Source: Candidatus Poribacteria bacterium (lineage in GTDB: Bacteria > Poribacteria > WGA-4E > GCA-2687025). From it: a DNA stretch of 64,000 nt. The stretch spans positions 1 through 64,000 of the forward strand of contig JABGQA010000096.1 in assembly GCA_018644665.1 (NCBI GenBank), given 5' to 3'. Below, piece by piece: positions 16,337 through 25,634 of the stretch (its first letter is position 1; each line of letters starts with the position of its first letter). A model generated the notes under the pieces. The model was not told the DNA's origin and did no database searches. It saw only the letters and a list, made by a program, of their open reading frames with translations. Made by a program: the position numbers and the translations under genes.

Positions 16337-16889
16337 CACGCGCTCCGCGCCGCGGATACGCGAGCACTCCGTCGCGCTGTCCGAGGGCGCCGTTGCCCTG
16401 CGCCCGATGACTGAGGGCGACTGGGCCATCCTCCTGCCGTGGAGCCAGGATGTCGACGTGCTGCATTTCTCCGATGGCCCTGGTGTCCCGCCCCGTTCGC
16501 TGGATGAGACGCAGGGGATCTATCGCGGCGTTTCGCAGGACGCGTACTGCTTCATTATCGAGTGGGCGGGTCGTGCGGTCGGGGAATGCTGGCTGCAGCG
16601 GCTGAATCTCGACTGGCTGCGCGACCTCCACCCGGCCAAGGACTGCCGGCGGATCGACATCACCATCGGCGAGAAGGAGTGCTGGGGCAAGGGCGTCGGC
16701 ACGATCGCCGTGCGGCTGCTTGTCGGATTCGCGTTCGCGTCCGAGGGCGCCGATGTTCTGTTCGCGTGCGATGTCGCCGACTACAATCCGCGCAGCCGGC
16801 GGATGTTCGAATGTCTCGGGTTCGAGCTGCTCGAGGAACGCGGCGCGGACCCAAGCCGCTCGTACCTGACGTTACGAAAGTACATATGA
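16320..16889 (+). CDS. GNAT acetyltransferase (RimJ/RimL or AAC(6')-like)
   Basis: GTG 16320 is chosen because the frame VTPSDDTRSAP recurs in both truncated copies upstream. A longer frame from 16200 only reads gene D out of frame. The 189-residue protein has VALRPMTEGDWAILLPWSQD at the N-terminus, typical of RimJ/RimL or aminoglycoside 6'-acetyltransferase relatives. The acetyl-CoA site is KECWGKGVGTIAVRLLVGFA and the end is NPRSRRMFECLGFELL. Substrate is unknown. The TGA stop overlaps an ATG (16886) at the beginning of the heparinase-like gene, so these genes may form one transcript from the hydrolase onward. Confidence 0.88.
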   Translation: MTPSDDTRSAPRIREHSVALSEGAVALRPMTEGDWAILLPWSQDVDVLHFSDGPGVPPRSLDETQGIYRGVSQDAYCFIIEWAGRAVGECWLQRLNLDWLRDLHPAKDCRRIDITIGEKECWGKGVGTIAVRLLVGFAFASEGADVLFACDVADYNPRSRRMFECLGFELLEERGADPSRSYLTLRKYI

Positions 16890-16903
16890 GGGAAGCCAGT
16901 CTC

Positions 16904-19723
16904 ATGCTCCGTGTAGCGCTCGCGCTAGTGGTACTCTCGGCGTGCTCCGCGAAGGCGGTCGTCCAGGCGTCGAAGTTGGCGCCCATCATGATCGACGACG
17001 GGGAGTCGCTCGACCGCTGGGGCCGAGACGTCCGCCTGACCAACGACGCCGCCGAAGGCGATCACGCAGTCGCCGTCGACCTGACGCCGGGCGCGAACTT
17101 CACGTATCTGCTGCACGGCGAGGCGGGGGTGGGTCTGTCCGACGCACAGCAGTTGAGCTTCCGGTGGAAGGTCGAGGGGGACGGGCTGACTGGATTCCTA
17201 GTGAAGGTGCGGAACTGGCCCTTGGCCGGCGGCATGGAGGCGGTCTACGAGGTGTGGAAGCCGTCCATGGGCGACGCGGCACGGGAGTGGACGCGTGTGG
17301 CGCTGCCGCTCGCCGACCCGATGTGGGACGACTGGGGCGAGACGCCCAGCAAGGACCGACGGTACATCGCCTTCCGCACGCAGGTGGCGAACGGGGAGAC
17401 GCCACGGCTATACCTAGACTCGGTGCTGGCCGTGCCGACCGTGTTCGATTGGACGCCGGAGTCGCCTCTGGAGAGGGACGGCGAGTGGTACCTGCCGGTG
17501 ACCCTCCGCAACCTCACGGCCGACCCGATATCCGTCGTCGTGGGGCGCGGCGTTGTGGCGTGGGGCGGGGCGAAACTCGGCGCGATGGCTGTCTCGCGTC
17601 AGGAGCTGGAGATACAGGACGGCGCGTGGCATTACGCGAAGCTGGCGCCTCTCGATCGATGGACTTTCGACATCTGGGCGCAGGTACCGAGCCTGCAGGA
17701 ATCGCTCGTGAGGGCCACTGTGAGCACTACAAAGAGTCTCGATCTGCCTTCGCATCCGCGCCTTCTGTTGGACGGTGAAGGCATCCGGGCCATGCAAGAG
17801 CGCGCCGATACACACGACTGGGCTCGCAAGCGGCTCGACGGGGTGCGGAGCTACGCCGACGGCGTCCTCAGCGACGACGTGGTCCTGCCGCCGCGCGGCT
17901 CGAACTGGTGGCACTGGTACGCGTCGCCCAAATCGGGAGCCACGCTCAGGACAGGCAAGCAGATCGGCGACTGGCAGTGGGAGCACATCGACCCGGTCAA
18001 CGGCGACGTGTACCTGGGTGACCCGACCGATCCGAGCCGGGACTTCGACGGCGTCGTGCTGTCGCAGAAGCATGGGGGATGGGCGACGGCCGTCGAGCGC
18101 CTGGGCATCGCATTTCAGGTGACGGGGGACAGGAAGTACGCTGAGAAGGCCCGCGAAATCCTGCTGGCATACGCCGACAAGTACCTCGACTACCCGCTGC
18201 ACACGACGCGTAACGAACCGAAGATAGGGGGCGGCCGCGTCGGGCCCCAGACCTTGGACGAGTCCACGTGGCTGATCCGCATGGCGCAGGGCGCCGACCT
18301 GATCTGGGACTCGTTGAGCGATGACGACCGCACTACCCTGGCGGAGAAGCTCTTCCTCCCCGCCGCGCGCGACGTGATCCTTCCGCACAAGATGAGCGTC
18401 CACAACATCCAGTGCTGGAAGAACAGCGCGGTCGGTCTCGTCGGTTTCCTGCTCGGTGATGCCGACCTCATTTGGGAGGCCATCGAGAACCCAGACAGCG
18501 GGTACCGCAAGCAGATGGCGGAAGGCGTCGCGCCCGACGGGGCGTGGTGGGAGGGCGCGTGGGGCTACCACTTCTACACGATGTCCGCGCTCTGGCCGCT
18601 GACGGAAGCCGCCCGGAACAGCGGCATCGACCTGTATGACGACGCCTTCCGCGGGATGTTCGATGCGCCCATCCGCTTCGCCATGCCCGACCTGACACTC
18701 CCCGCGTTCAACGACAGCGGTGCGGTGAACCTGGCGGGTCGCGCGTCGATGTACGAGCTTGGTTACGCGCGGTACGGCGTGCCCGACTACGTCGACCTCC
18801 TCGCCCGAGGTGGACGCAACAACGACTTTGCCCTGTGGTACGGGGAGGACATCGCCAGCGACGTGTCCAACCGGGAATGGACAAGCGCCAATCACCCGGA
18901 GTCCGGCTACGCCATCCTCGCTCGCGGCGCAGGCGCGGAGGCCACGTGGCTCTGCCTGAAGTACGGTCCGCACGGCGGCGGCCACGGGCACCCGGACAAG
19001 CTGAACTTCGTCCTGTATGCGCGCGGCCAACAGGTCGCGACAGATCCGGGCACGGCGCGGTACGGCCAGCCGATCCAGCGCAGTTGGTATCGCACGACGC
19101 TCGCGCACAACACGCTGGTCGTGGACGGCGAGTCGCAGCAGGCGGCCACGGGCAGGCTTCTCGCGTTCGGCTCGGCGGGCGATGTGGATTACGTTACGGC
19201 CGAGGCGGGAGACATCTACGACGGCGTCCAGTTCACGAGGACTGTCGCGCTGCTTAGCGAGGATCTCGTCGTCTTCCTCGATCGCGTCGAGGCCGACCGG
19301 GAACGGACGTTCGACATCGCGTACCATCAGCTCGGCCGCTGGGACGACCTGCCGGACGCTGACCCCTGGGCGGCCGCCGATACCGACGGCTACCTCCACA
19401 TGCGCGATGGACACGCACGGCGCGTCGACGGCGTGACGCTGCGTGGCGAGATCGCCGACGGGGTCGCGACCGCGGTCACGTTGGCGTCGAACGAGGCGAC
19501 CACGGTCGTGACGGGCACGGGCGTTGGCGATCACCTCGAGGACCGCGTCCCAATGGTGATTTTCCGGCGCTCCGCGAAGCATGCGGACTTCGCTTGGGCA
19601 GTCTCACTCACGGGGGAGGCGGCGGACATAGCATGGGACGGCGAGTTGCTGACCGTGAGCGACAACGCGGGCGGGCGCTGGCGTCTGCGCATCCAGGCGG
19701 ATGGGACGCTGACGCGGGACTAG
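16904..19723 (+). CDS. Heparinase II/III-like polysaccharide lyase, probable lipoprotein
   Basis: ATG 16904 has GAGGGA nine bases upstream and starts MLRVALALVVLSAC, a lipoprotein signal with lipobox LSAC. An in-frame ATG at 16886 overlaps the GNAT stop and is the alternative. The product is about 939 residues. An N-terminal beta-sandwich (to about residue 280) precedes an alpha/alpha toroid starting at HPRLLLDGEG, with MSVHNIQCWKNSAVGLVGFL and WWEGAWGYHFYTM, the usual catalytic-face segments of this superfamily. The C-terminal heparinase II/III domain contains YGPHGGGHGHPDKLNFVLYA and YRTTLAHNTLVVDGESQ. It should cleave a uronic-acid-containing polysaccharide by beta-elimination at the cell surface. 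The exact PL family cannot be fixed. Confidence 0.88.
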   Translation: MLRVALALVVLSACSAKAVVQASKLAPIMIDDGESLDRWGRDVRLTNDAAEGDHAVAVDLTPGANFTYLLHGEAGVGLSDAQQLSFRWKVEGDGLTGFLVKVRNWPLAGGMEAVYEVWKPSMGDAAREWTRVALPLADPMWDDWGETPSKDRRYIAFRTQVANGETPRLYLDSVLAVPTVFDWTPESPLERDGEWYLPVTLRNLTADPISVVVGRGVVAWGGAKLGAMAVSRQELEIQDGAWHYAKLAPLDRWTFDIWAQVPSLQESLVRATVSTTKSLDLPSHPRLLLDGEGIRAMQERADTHDWARKRLDGVRSYADGVLSDDVVLPPRGSNWWHWYASPKSGATLRTGKQIGDWQWEHIDPVNGDVYLGDPTDPSRDFDGVVLSQKHGGWATAVERLGIAFQVTGDRKYAEKAREILLAYADKYLDYPLHTTRNEPKIGGGRVGPQTLDESTWLIRMAQGADLIWDSLSDDDRTTLAEKLFLPAARDVILPHKMSVHNIQCWKNSAVGLVGFLLGDADLIWEAIENPDSGYRKQMAEGVAPDGAWWEGAWGYHFYTMSALWPLTEAARNSGIDLYDDAFRGMFDAPIRFAMPDLTLPAFNDSGAVNLAGRASMYELGYARYGVPDYVDLLARGGRNNDFALWYGEDIASDVSNREWTSANHPESGYAILARGAGAEATWLCLKYGPHGGGHGHPDKLNFVLYARGQQVATDPGTARYGQPIQRSWYRTTLAHNTLVVDGESQQAATGRLLAFGSAGDVDYVTAEAGDIYDGVQFTRTVALLSEDLVVFLDRVEADRERTFDIAYHQLGRWDDLPDADPWAAADTDGYLHMRDGHARRVDGVTLRGEIADGVATAVTLASNEATTVVTGTGVGDHLEDRVPMVIFRRSAKHADFAWAVSLTGEAADIAWDGELLTVSDNAGGRWRLRIQADGTLTRD

Positions 19724-19814
19724 CCTGCCTCCGCCCGGCTCCTTCGGATAGGCGCGCTGGAGCAAGGAGCGACGACCGGTCGCGAACCGGTCTCGGCCGC
19801 ATCGGCCGGCCTAC

Positions 19815-20789
19815 CTACGCGTACACGTCCTGGATGAGGGCGCGTATATAGCCGACGGCGTAGGCGATGCCGGCCAGACCAGCCTTCGACTGCGGGAAGC
19901 GTGGCGTGTGGTCCATCATGTACGGGCCGGCGAAGCCGTTGTCGCGGTAGGTCATCATCGCGCGCTTCATGTCGATGTCGCCCTCGTCCATAAACACCTC
20001 CGCGAAGCGCGGCAGTTGGCCGCGCACGTTGCGGAAGTGCACCCATGCGATCCTGTCTGCGGCCGACATTTCCTCGATAGCGCCGTAGACGCCCTCGCCG
20101 AGTAGCTCCGTCATGCAGCCCTGGCAGAACACCATGCCGTGCGTCTCGGCCGGACCCATGTCGAAGATGCGCCGGAACTGCGGCATCGTCGAGCATATCT
20201 GCGCGACGCCCCCAAGCGGCTCCGGGATGGGCGGGTCGTCGGGATGCAGGGCCATCCGCACGCCCGCCTTCTCGGCCACGGGCAGGACGCCCTCTAGGAA
20301 CGTCGTCATGCGCTCCCACATCGCGTCCTCCGACACCGGGGGATCGTGCGCGGGCGGTCGTTCGCGCTCGAATTCCGCCGTGTCGAACGTGCTGTAGGAC
20401 ACGCCGCCACGTCCCTTGTCGGACGTCGTGCGGAAGTTACCCCGCGGCTTGAAGTTCCATCCTAGATGTCCGATTCCCGCGCGGCCGATGGACTCCAGCA
20501 TCCGGCCCCACGCATCGATCTTCGCGTCCATGTCCGATCGCCCGAGGGTGATCGCGTCCCAACATGACATGAACAGGTTGTTCAGGGTCATGCCGTGACC
20601 CTCGACCTGCTCGCGCGCCTTCTCGAACGTCTCGGTGTAATCGACGCCGTCCTGTAGGTCGCCCGCGCCTCCCACCGCGCCCGCGCCCTTGCGCAGGTCC
20701 ACGTGGATCATGTCCACGCTGATGGCGCGGAGGAAGCTGAGCATCTCGTCATCGAGGGCCGTCAGGGGGATTTGGTGCTGGATGTACAC
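19815..20789 (-). CDS. uxuA: D-mannonate dehydratase, UxuA type
   Basis: GTG 20789 is chosen because AGAGGAG lies upstream and the protein then begins MYIQHQIPLTALDDEM. The 324-residue TIM barrel has UxuA landmarks: GIGHLGWNFKPRGNFRTTSD, RMALHPDDPPIPEPLGG, HGMVFCQGCMTE, IAWVHFRNVRG and the final GPYMMDHTP. UxuA converts D-mannonate to 2-keto-3-deoxygluconate in hexuronate breakdown, using a divalent metal bound by His/Cys/His/Asp residues in such segments. The length is slightly below that of the E. coli enzyme. It is the last gene of a minus-strand run that includes an SDR, which could be the partner fructuronate/mannonate-type reductase, but this is inference. Confidence 0.85.
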   Translation of the reverse strand: MYIQHQIPLTALDDEMLSFLRAISVDMIHVDLRKGAGAVGGAGDLQDGVDYTETFEKAREQVEGHGMTLNNLFMSCWDAITLGRSDMDAKIDAWGRMLESIGRAGIGHLGWNFKPRGNFRTTSDKGRGGVSYSTFDTAEFERERPPAHDPPVSEDAMWERMTTFLEGVLPVAEKAGVRMALHPDDPPIPEPLGGVAQICSTMPQFRRIFDMGPAETHGMVFCQGCMTELLGEGVYGAIEEMSAADRIAWVHFRNVRGQLPRFAEVFMDEGDIDMKRAMMTYRDNGFAGPYMMDHTPRFPQSKAGLAGIAYAVGYIRALIQDVYA

Positions 20790-20876
20790 GGTCGACGGTC
20801 TCCTCTGGCGATCCGGGGACTGCGGCTCAGCGTCCGCGCTCGTGGCGTCTCTTCCTCGTCGCTGCACGGCGCGTGC

Positions 20877-21406
20877 TCAGTCGCCGAGCTGATAGCGCGG
20901 TATGGCGACCCCGTCCCAGTACAGGATCAGGCTCGCGGCCTCCGGCTTCTCGAGGTAGACGGCCTCGGCATGCAGGACAGGCGGCTCGCCGCCGACACCG
21001 CGCCCGAGCGGTACGTCGCGTTCATGCACGCGCCAGACGAAGACGTTGGTCCAGTCTCCCCTGGCGGCATGTCGATGGACGATGCTGCGCGCCGCGCGAA
21101 CGCGATGCTCGTGGCGCCGGACTCGCGATGTCGCACGCGTACGGCGAGGTCAGCGCGACCGTCCCCGTCCCAGTCGCCGCGCAGGTAGAACGGATTCGAC
21201 ACGTCGTACGCGATCACGTAAGCGGCGTCCGTTCCGGTCTCTTCGAATCGGTCTAGGAACCACTGCGGGACGTTGGCGCCCTGCTCCTGGAAGTAGAGGA
21301 TGTACTTCATCGAGCTCTCCGACACCCCGCCCGCGACGCACACGTACACGACCGCCGCGGCGAGCGCGCCACACACTCCGCACCACAAGGCCATCCTGCG
21401 TCGCAT
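20877..21406 (-). pseudogene. FG-GAP/VCBS-like exported protein with a frameshift
   Basis: ATG 21406 follows GGGGGAGG and starts a signal-anchor (MRRRMALWCGVCGALAAAVV). The first part contains GDWDGDGRADLAVRVR, a calcium-binding FG-GAP/VCBS-type repeat. The first frame degenerates near 21058, while another frame of the same strand picks up DWTNVFVWRVHERDVPLGRG and continues to LILYWDGVAIPRYQLGD and a stop at 20877. Adding one G to the GGGG run (21058-21061) would join them into a protein of about 176 residues. This may be a true frameshift or a homopolymer error. It lies 19 bases after the tricorn-like gene and 87 before uxuA. Confidence 0.72.
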
Positions 21407-21425
21407 TGGCCTCCCCCGCCCCGGA

Positions 21426-24400
21426 CTACTTCGACTCGCGCCGTTCGGCTGCCGTCCTCGGCGTTGCTTTGGACCGCTCACGCCACGCCGCCACGTCTTC
21501 AGCCAGCGCCGCTACCGCCGCCTCCAGCTGCCGATCGATGCCGGCAGGCATCTCACCCGGTTCCGGCCAGATGACGATGTCGGGCACTGCGCCGTTCAGT
21601 TCCATGTCCTCGCCATCTGGCAGGAACCAGCCGCGACCCGGGATGCGCAGGCGACCGATATCCAGTATCTCACGCGAGCCGGTGCTGATGACCCCGCCGC
21701 CCGTCTGGACCCCCACGAGCCTACCGCGGCCGAGCGTCTTGATGGCGTGGCTGAATATCTCCGCGTTGCTGAAGCTGCGCTGGTTGCACAGGACGACGAT
21801 CGGCCTGTCCCACGTCGCGTATACACGCCTTCCCTGCGGATAGCCGGGCTCGCCGCCCCGACCTACGGTGGTCGCGTGGGTCGGCTGTGTCAGCGCCGTC
21901 AGGAGGTGGTCGGTGGTGTATCCGCCTCCGTTGTAGCGGACATCGATGATGAGGCCGTCTCTGCCAGCGCCCGCGGCGTATAGTTGGCGCTCGAATTCCT
22001 GGAAGCTGGGCCAGTTCATGCCCCGGACGTGCAGGTACCCGACGGCTTCGTTGGACATCTCATGGACGGCGGCCTCGTTGTCCATGACCCACTTGGTGTA
22101 AAGCAGGCCGCGCGCGGCCCTGTGGGTGATCGGGCGGATCACGACGTCGCGCTCTTCGCCATCGGCGTCCCGGACGACGAGCCGCACGTCGCGCTCCAAC
22201 GGGCCGTTCAGGACGGTTGTCAGGTCCATGGAGGCGTCTACCGGGCTCCCGTCGATGCTCACGACGGTCTCGCCAGCCGCAACCCTCGACCCATGCCTGT
22301 CTGCCGGGCCGTCGGGCAGGACATCGCGCGCACGCAGCCCGTCGCCCGTGTGCGCGGGGTCGAAGCGGATGCCGAGGTGCGCGGTGACATCGCGCCATGC
22401 GTCGGAGGTCTTCCACCGGTCGGCGTCGGACGCCGAGAAGCCGAGGTGTGAACCGTTCAGCTCGCCGAGCATAAGCTGCGCTACCTGGGTGAACTCCTCG
22501 TCCGTTCCGCACGCGCCGGCGACGGCGCGGTACTTCGCGCGGATGGCGTCCCAGTCGCGGCTCCCAAGCCGAGCGTCGTAGTAGCGATCGCGCATCGTGC
22601 GCCACGCGAGGTCGAACCCCGCGCCATACCGGGCAGCGCGGTCCACGACCGTCCTAACCTCGAAGCTGTACGGCGTGGCGTCACCCTTCGCTGTGAGCGC
22701 TCCGGGCACGCCGTCGGAGAGCCAGACGATCGTGTCGTCCTCCTCTAGCCACCGGGCCTGCGCGCCGGTCTTCTCGCTAAGCAGCTTCGGCCCGAGTTCC
22801 TCCGGGATCTCGATCGTGTACGTGCCCTTCTTGCCGTTGACGGTCGCCTGGAACGCCAGCTTCTTGGAATCGCGCGACCAGAACAGGCCGTTCTCGTCGG
22901 TGTCCGCTATCGTGACACGGCGTATGCGTTCGTGGATGCGGTCGAAGTCTATGTGGACATCCGGCGGGTCGTCGGTTTCGGGTTCGTCCGTTGCGTCCTC
23001 CCCGTCGCCGTCGTCCGGTTCGGACACGTCCGCCGCGCCAGTTGCGTCGGCCGCTGGGGTGTCGGCCGGCGCCGCGGGTTCAGCCTTCGCCTTCTTCCGC
23101 GCCTTGTCCAATTTCCCCACGGCCTTGACCACGGCCCGGTCACGGTCTGTGCGGTCCTCGTCCTCTTCGCTCAGCCACACGTAGTATATGTCCGATTCCG
23201 CGTGGGCGCGCTCGCCGGTGAACGCGAGCAGCTTTCCATCGGGGGACCACACGGGATCGCTCTCTGAATCCGGGTGGCGAGACACGTTGTAGGCAGGCGT
23301 GGATGCGTCAACGGGCGCGAGCCAGATGTCGCGGTTGTAGTCGGCGTCGTCCACGGCGTAGGCGATCCAGCGTCCGTCGGGTGACCAGTCGTAGTCTGGA
23401 GCGTTCCACGACTCGGCCAGGACGCGCGCATCGCCCGTGTCGGCATCGTGGAGGACAAGGTCGCCGAGGCCCTTTACGTATGCCACCGGGCCGCCGTCCG
23501 GGCTCACCGTCAGGGCCGACTCAACATCGGTGTCGTCTGTCAGGCGGGTCCGCATGAAGTCGTCGTTCTGCCACCAGTAGCTGTCGGACGACGCCGGTTC
23601 GGCGCGCCACACGTCGCTCTGGCCGCCTGCGTCGCTCACGTAGTACAGCGCGCTGTCGTCTCCCGCGAACACCGGAGACGACTCCGACTCGGGGGTGTCC
23701 GTCACGTTGATCGGTTCGCGCAGCTCTGTGTCCATTACCCACAGGTCGCCGTCGGCGATGAACGCGACCTCCAGTCCATCGCTCGTGAACGCGACCTCGG
23801 TAGCGCGATCCGCTGTCCGGCGCGCCGTCTCGGACACACCTTCACCGCGGTCGTGTATCTCTATCCGCTCCGGTCCTACATCCTGGTTCAGACGCAGACG
23901 GTACAGGTCGAACAGGTGGCGGTACACGATTGTCTTGCCGTCACGCGAGAGCGCGGGGGACACCACCGAGTCGTCCGCGTGGTGGGTCAGTTGGCGATCA
24001 GCGCCGCCCGCGAGCGTTCGCTCCCACAGGTTCATGGACCCGCTCCGTCCACTAACGTAGTAGAAGCGGCCCCCGTCGGGCGCCCATAGCGGCCAGCGCG
24101 CCTCGGCGTCGTCGTCTATCAAGAGGGCGAAGTCGTCCGTGCGCGCGTCGTGCATCCATATCTGGCCCGCAGCCGGCCCGACGTAGCCCTTACGCCACCA
24201 TCGGCGTCCCTCCCGCACAAACAGGACACGCTCGCCATCTGCGTCTATGGACGCCTCGCCGCCATAGTCGTCGAACAGGAGCGACGGCGCTTTGCGCCCA
24301 TGCGTCTCCACGCGCATCAGGCGCGAGGCCTGCGTCCAACTGTGGTCCCGCGTGGCTTCTACGAGCAGGGCGTCGCCGGTCGGGTACCAGCCGTGCAGGG

Positions 24401-24734
24401 CGTATCCCCCCGTGTGCCAAGTCATGCGTCGAGCGGCACCCCCCGACGCGGGTATGACGTAGACCTGCCAGCCGTTGTCCCGTTCGCTCACGAACGCGAT
24501 CTGCGAGCCGTCCGGCGAAAACACCGGCTGTCGGTCGCGCGCCGCGTGGGTGGTAAGCTGCTCCGCCGCGCCTCCAGCCGCGGGCGAAGACCAGATGTCG
24601 TCCCGCCACGCGAACGCGAGCGTCTCTCCGTCGGGCGACAGCGCCGGGTCGTTCGCCAGCAGGACGCGGCCGGCGCCGTGCACGGCGGTCGCCAACCCGA
24701 GTGTCAGCGCCATGACGAGCGTGGCGGCCCGCAT
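21426..24734 (-). CDS. Tricorn-like peptidase: PD40 propeller, PDZ and S41 domains
   Basis: ATG 24734 has GGAGGAG seven bases upstream; a GTG at 24737 precedes it. The 1102-residue protein has a signal peptide (ends near HGAG), then many WD40-like PD40 repeats such as PVFSPDGSQIAFVSERD and PVWSPDGKLLAFTGERA. An Ala/Pro/Asp-rich low-complexity linker (about residues 530-590) follows. A PDZ domain (GLRARDVLPDGPADRHGSRV) and an S41 tail protease domain complete it, with IIDVRYNGGGYTTDHLL and the nucleophile Ser in RSFSNAEIFSHAIK. It matches the tricorn/S41 family, which degrades peptides, here in the periplasm. It is coupled to the SDR gene, whose stop abuts its start. Confidence 0.92.
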   Translation of the reverse strand: MRAATLVMALTLGLATAVHGAGRVLLANDPALSPDGETLAFAWRDDIWSSPAAGGAAEQLTTHAARDRQPVFSPDGSQIAFVSERDNGWQVYVIPASGGAARRMTWHTGGYALHGWYPTGDALLVEATRDHSWTQASRLMRVETHGRKAPSLLFDDYGGEASIDADGERVLFVREGRRWWRKGYVGPAAGQIWMHDARTDDFALLIDDDAEARWPLWAPDGGRFYYVSGRSGSMNLWERTLAGGADRQLTHHADDSVVSPALSRDGKTIVYRHLFDLYRLRLNQDVGPERIEIHDRGEGVSETARRTADRATEVAFTSDGLEVAFIADGDLWVMDTELREPINVTDTPESESSPVFAGDDSALYYVSDAGGQSDVWRAEPASSDSYWWQNDDFMRTRLTDDTDVESALTVSPDGGPVAYVKGLGDLVLHDADTGDARVLAESWNAPDYDWSPDGRWIAYAVDDADYNRDIWLAPVDASTPAYNVSRHPDSESDPVWSPDGKLLAFTGERAHAESDIYYVWLSEEDEDRTDRDRAVVKAVGKLDKARKKAKAEPAAPADTPAADATGAADVSEPDDGDGEDATDEPETDDPPDVHIDFDRIHERIRRVTIADTDENGLFWSRDSKKLAFQATVNGKKGTYTIEIPEELGPKLLSEKTGAQARWLEEDDTIVWLSDGVPGALTAKGDATPYSFEVRTVVDRAARYGAGFDLAWRTMRDRYYDARLGSRDWDAIRAKYRAVAGACGTDEEFTQVAQLMLGELNGSHLGFSASDADRWKTSDAWRDVTAHLGIRFDPAHTGDGLRARDVLPDGPADRHGSRVAAGETVVSIDGSPVDASMDLTTVLNGPLERDVRLVVRDADGEERDVVIRPITHRAARGLLYTKWVMDNEAAVHEMSNEAVGYLHVRGMNWPSFQEFERQLYAAGAGRDGLIIDVRYNGGGYTTDHLLTALTQPTHATTVGRGGEPGYPQGRRVYATWDRPIVVLCNQRSFSNAEIFSHAIKTLGRGRLVGVQTGGGVISTGSREILDIGRLRIPGRGWFLPDGEDMELNGAVPDIVIWPEPGEMPAGIDRQLEAAVAALAEDVAAWRERSKATPRTAAERRESK

Positions 24735-24737
24735 CAC

Positions 24738-25634
24738 TTACTCCTCCTTCGCGCCCTGTCGCCGTGCAAACGAACGGTACGCTTCGCCATACTGTTCTAG
24801 TGTGCCTCGCTCCATGATGTCGGCCACCCTCAGGCGTATCAGCTCGTTGTATTCAGGGTGCGTCAGGACGTACGTCCTTCCGGTGAGGATGGCATCAATC
24901 GCTCCTGCCGCTACGAGATCGGGCGCGATCCCTCTCCCGATCGACCTCTCGAAACGGGCGCGCATTTCGGCGTGCTCGGCTGTTTCGGCCTCTGCGAGCG
25001 CTGCTACGGCGGGCGGCGCCGACGTGTCCGATGCGGACAGGCCGGTGTCTACATAACCGGGACACAGGAGGGACACCCCTATCGACGAGTCTATTTCTGC
25101 GAGCTGGGCGACGAGAGACTCGCTCAGGGAGAGGGCTGCGTGCTTGGACATCGTGTAGACGTGCGTTGCGGCGCGCGCCAGGAGCCCGGCCACGGAAACG
25201 GTGTTCACGATGTGGGCGGGCTCGCCCTGCGCAAGTAGTATCGGGACGAACGCTCGGCAGCCGTGGATGATCCCCCACACGTTCGTCCGCATCACCCACT
25301 CGTACTCCGGGAGCGGCGTATCCCATACGTACATCCCGCCGCCGCGCGGCACGCCCACTCCGGCGTTGTTGCAGACGACGTGCACGGCCCCGAACGCGGT
25401 CAGGGCAGCCTCGGCCAGGGCATCGACGCTGTCTTGGTCGGTGACGTCTGCTTCGATCGCGGCCGTGCGGGTCCCCGCCTCGACGAGTTCGGCGTCGACA
25501 TCCGCGAGCGCGTCCGGTGAGATGTCCGCCAGCACGAGGTTGCACCCTTCACGTGCCAGTCGGCGGGCGAGGGCGCGGCCTATTCCGCTCCCCGCTCCGG
25601 TCACTACAGCTACCTTGTCCCTTAACTCTCGCAT
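24738..25634 (-). CDS. Short-chain dehydrogenase/reductase (SDR)
   Basis: This 298-residue classical SDR begins at ATG 25634. It has the NAD(P)-binding TGAGSGIG motif at residue 13, NNAG near residue 90, the catalytic Ser region VNTVSVAGLLARAATHVYTM and the YxxxK pair as YTMSK, then LCPGYVDTGL. Asp after the second strand (VLADI) favours NAD(H). The C-terminal extension of about 40 residues resembles SDRs acting on larger or hydrophobic substrates. It is the first gene of a minus-strand cluster with the tricorn-like peptidase. The substrate is unknown. Confidence 0.9.
   Translation of the reverse strand: MRELRDKVAVVTGAGSGIGRALARRLAREGCNLVLADISPDALADVDAELVEAGTRTAAIEADVTDQDSVDALAEAALTAFGAVHVVCNNAGVGVPRGGGMYVWDTPLPEYEWVMRTNVWGIIHGCRAFVPILLAQGEPAHIVNTVSVAGLLARAATHVYTMSKHAALSLSESLVAQLAEIDSSIGVSLLCPGYVDTGLSASDTSAPPAVAALAEAETAEHAEMRARFERSIGRGIAPDLVAAGAIDAILTGRTYVLTHPEYNELIRLRVADIMERGTLEQYGEAYRSFARRQGAKEE

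Noticed and set aside
17414-19582. A 722-codon open frame on the minus strand
   Set aside because: It lies wholly antisense to the heparinase-like gene, is rich in Arg, Val and His and shows no domain; it is a GC-driven shadow frame.
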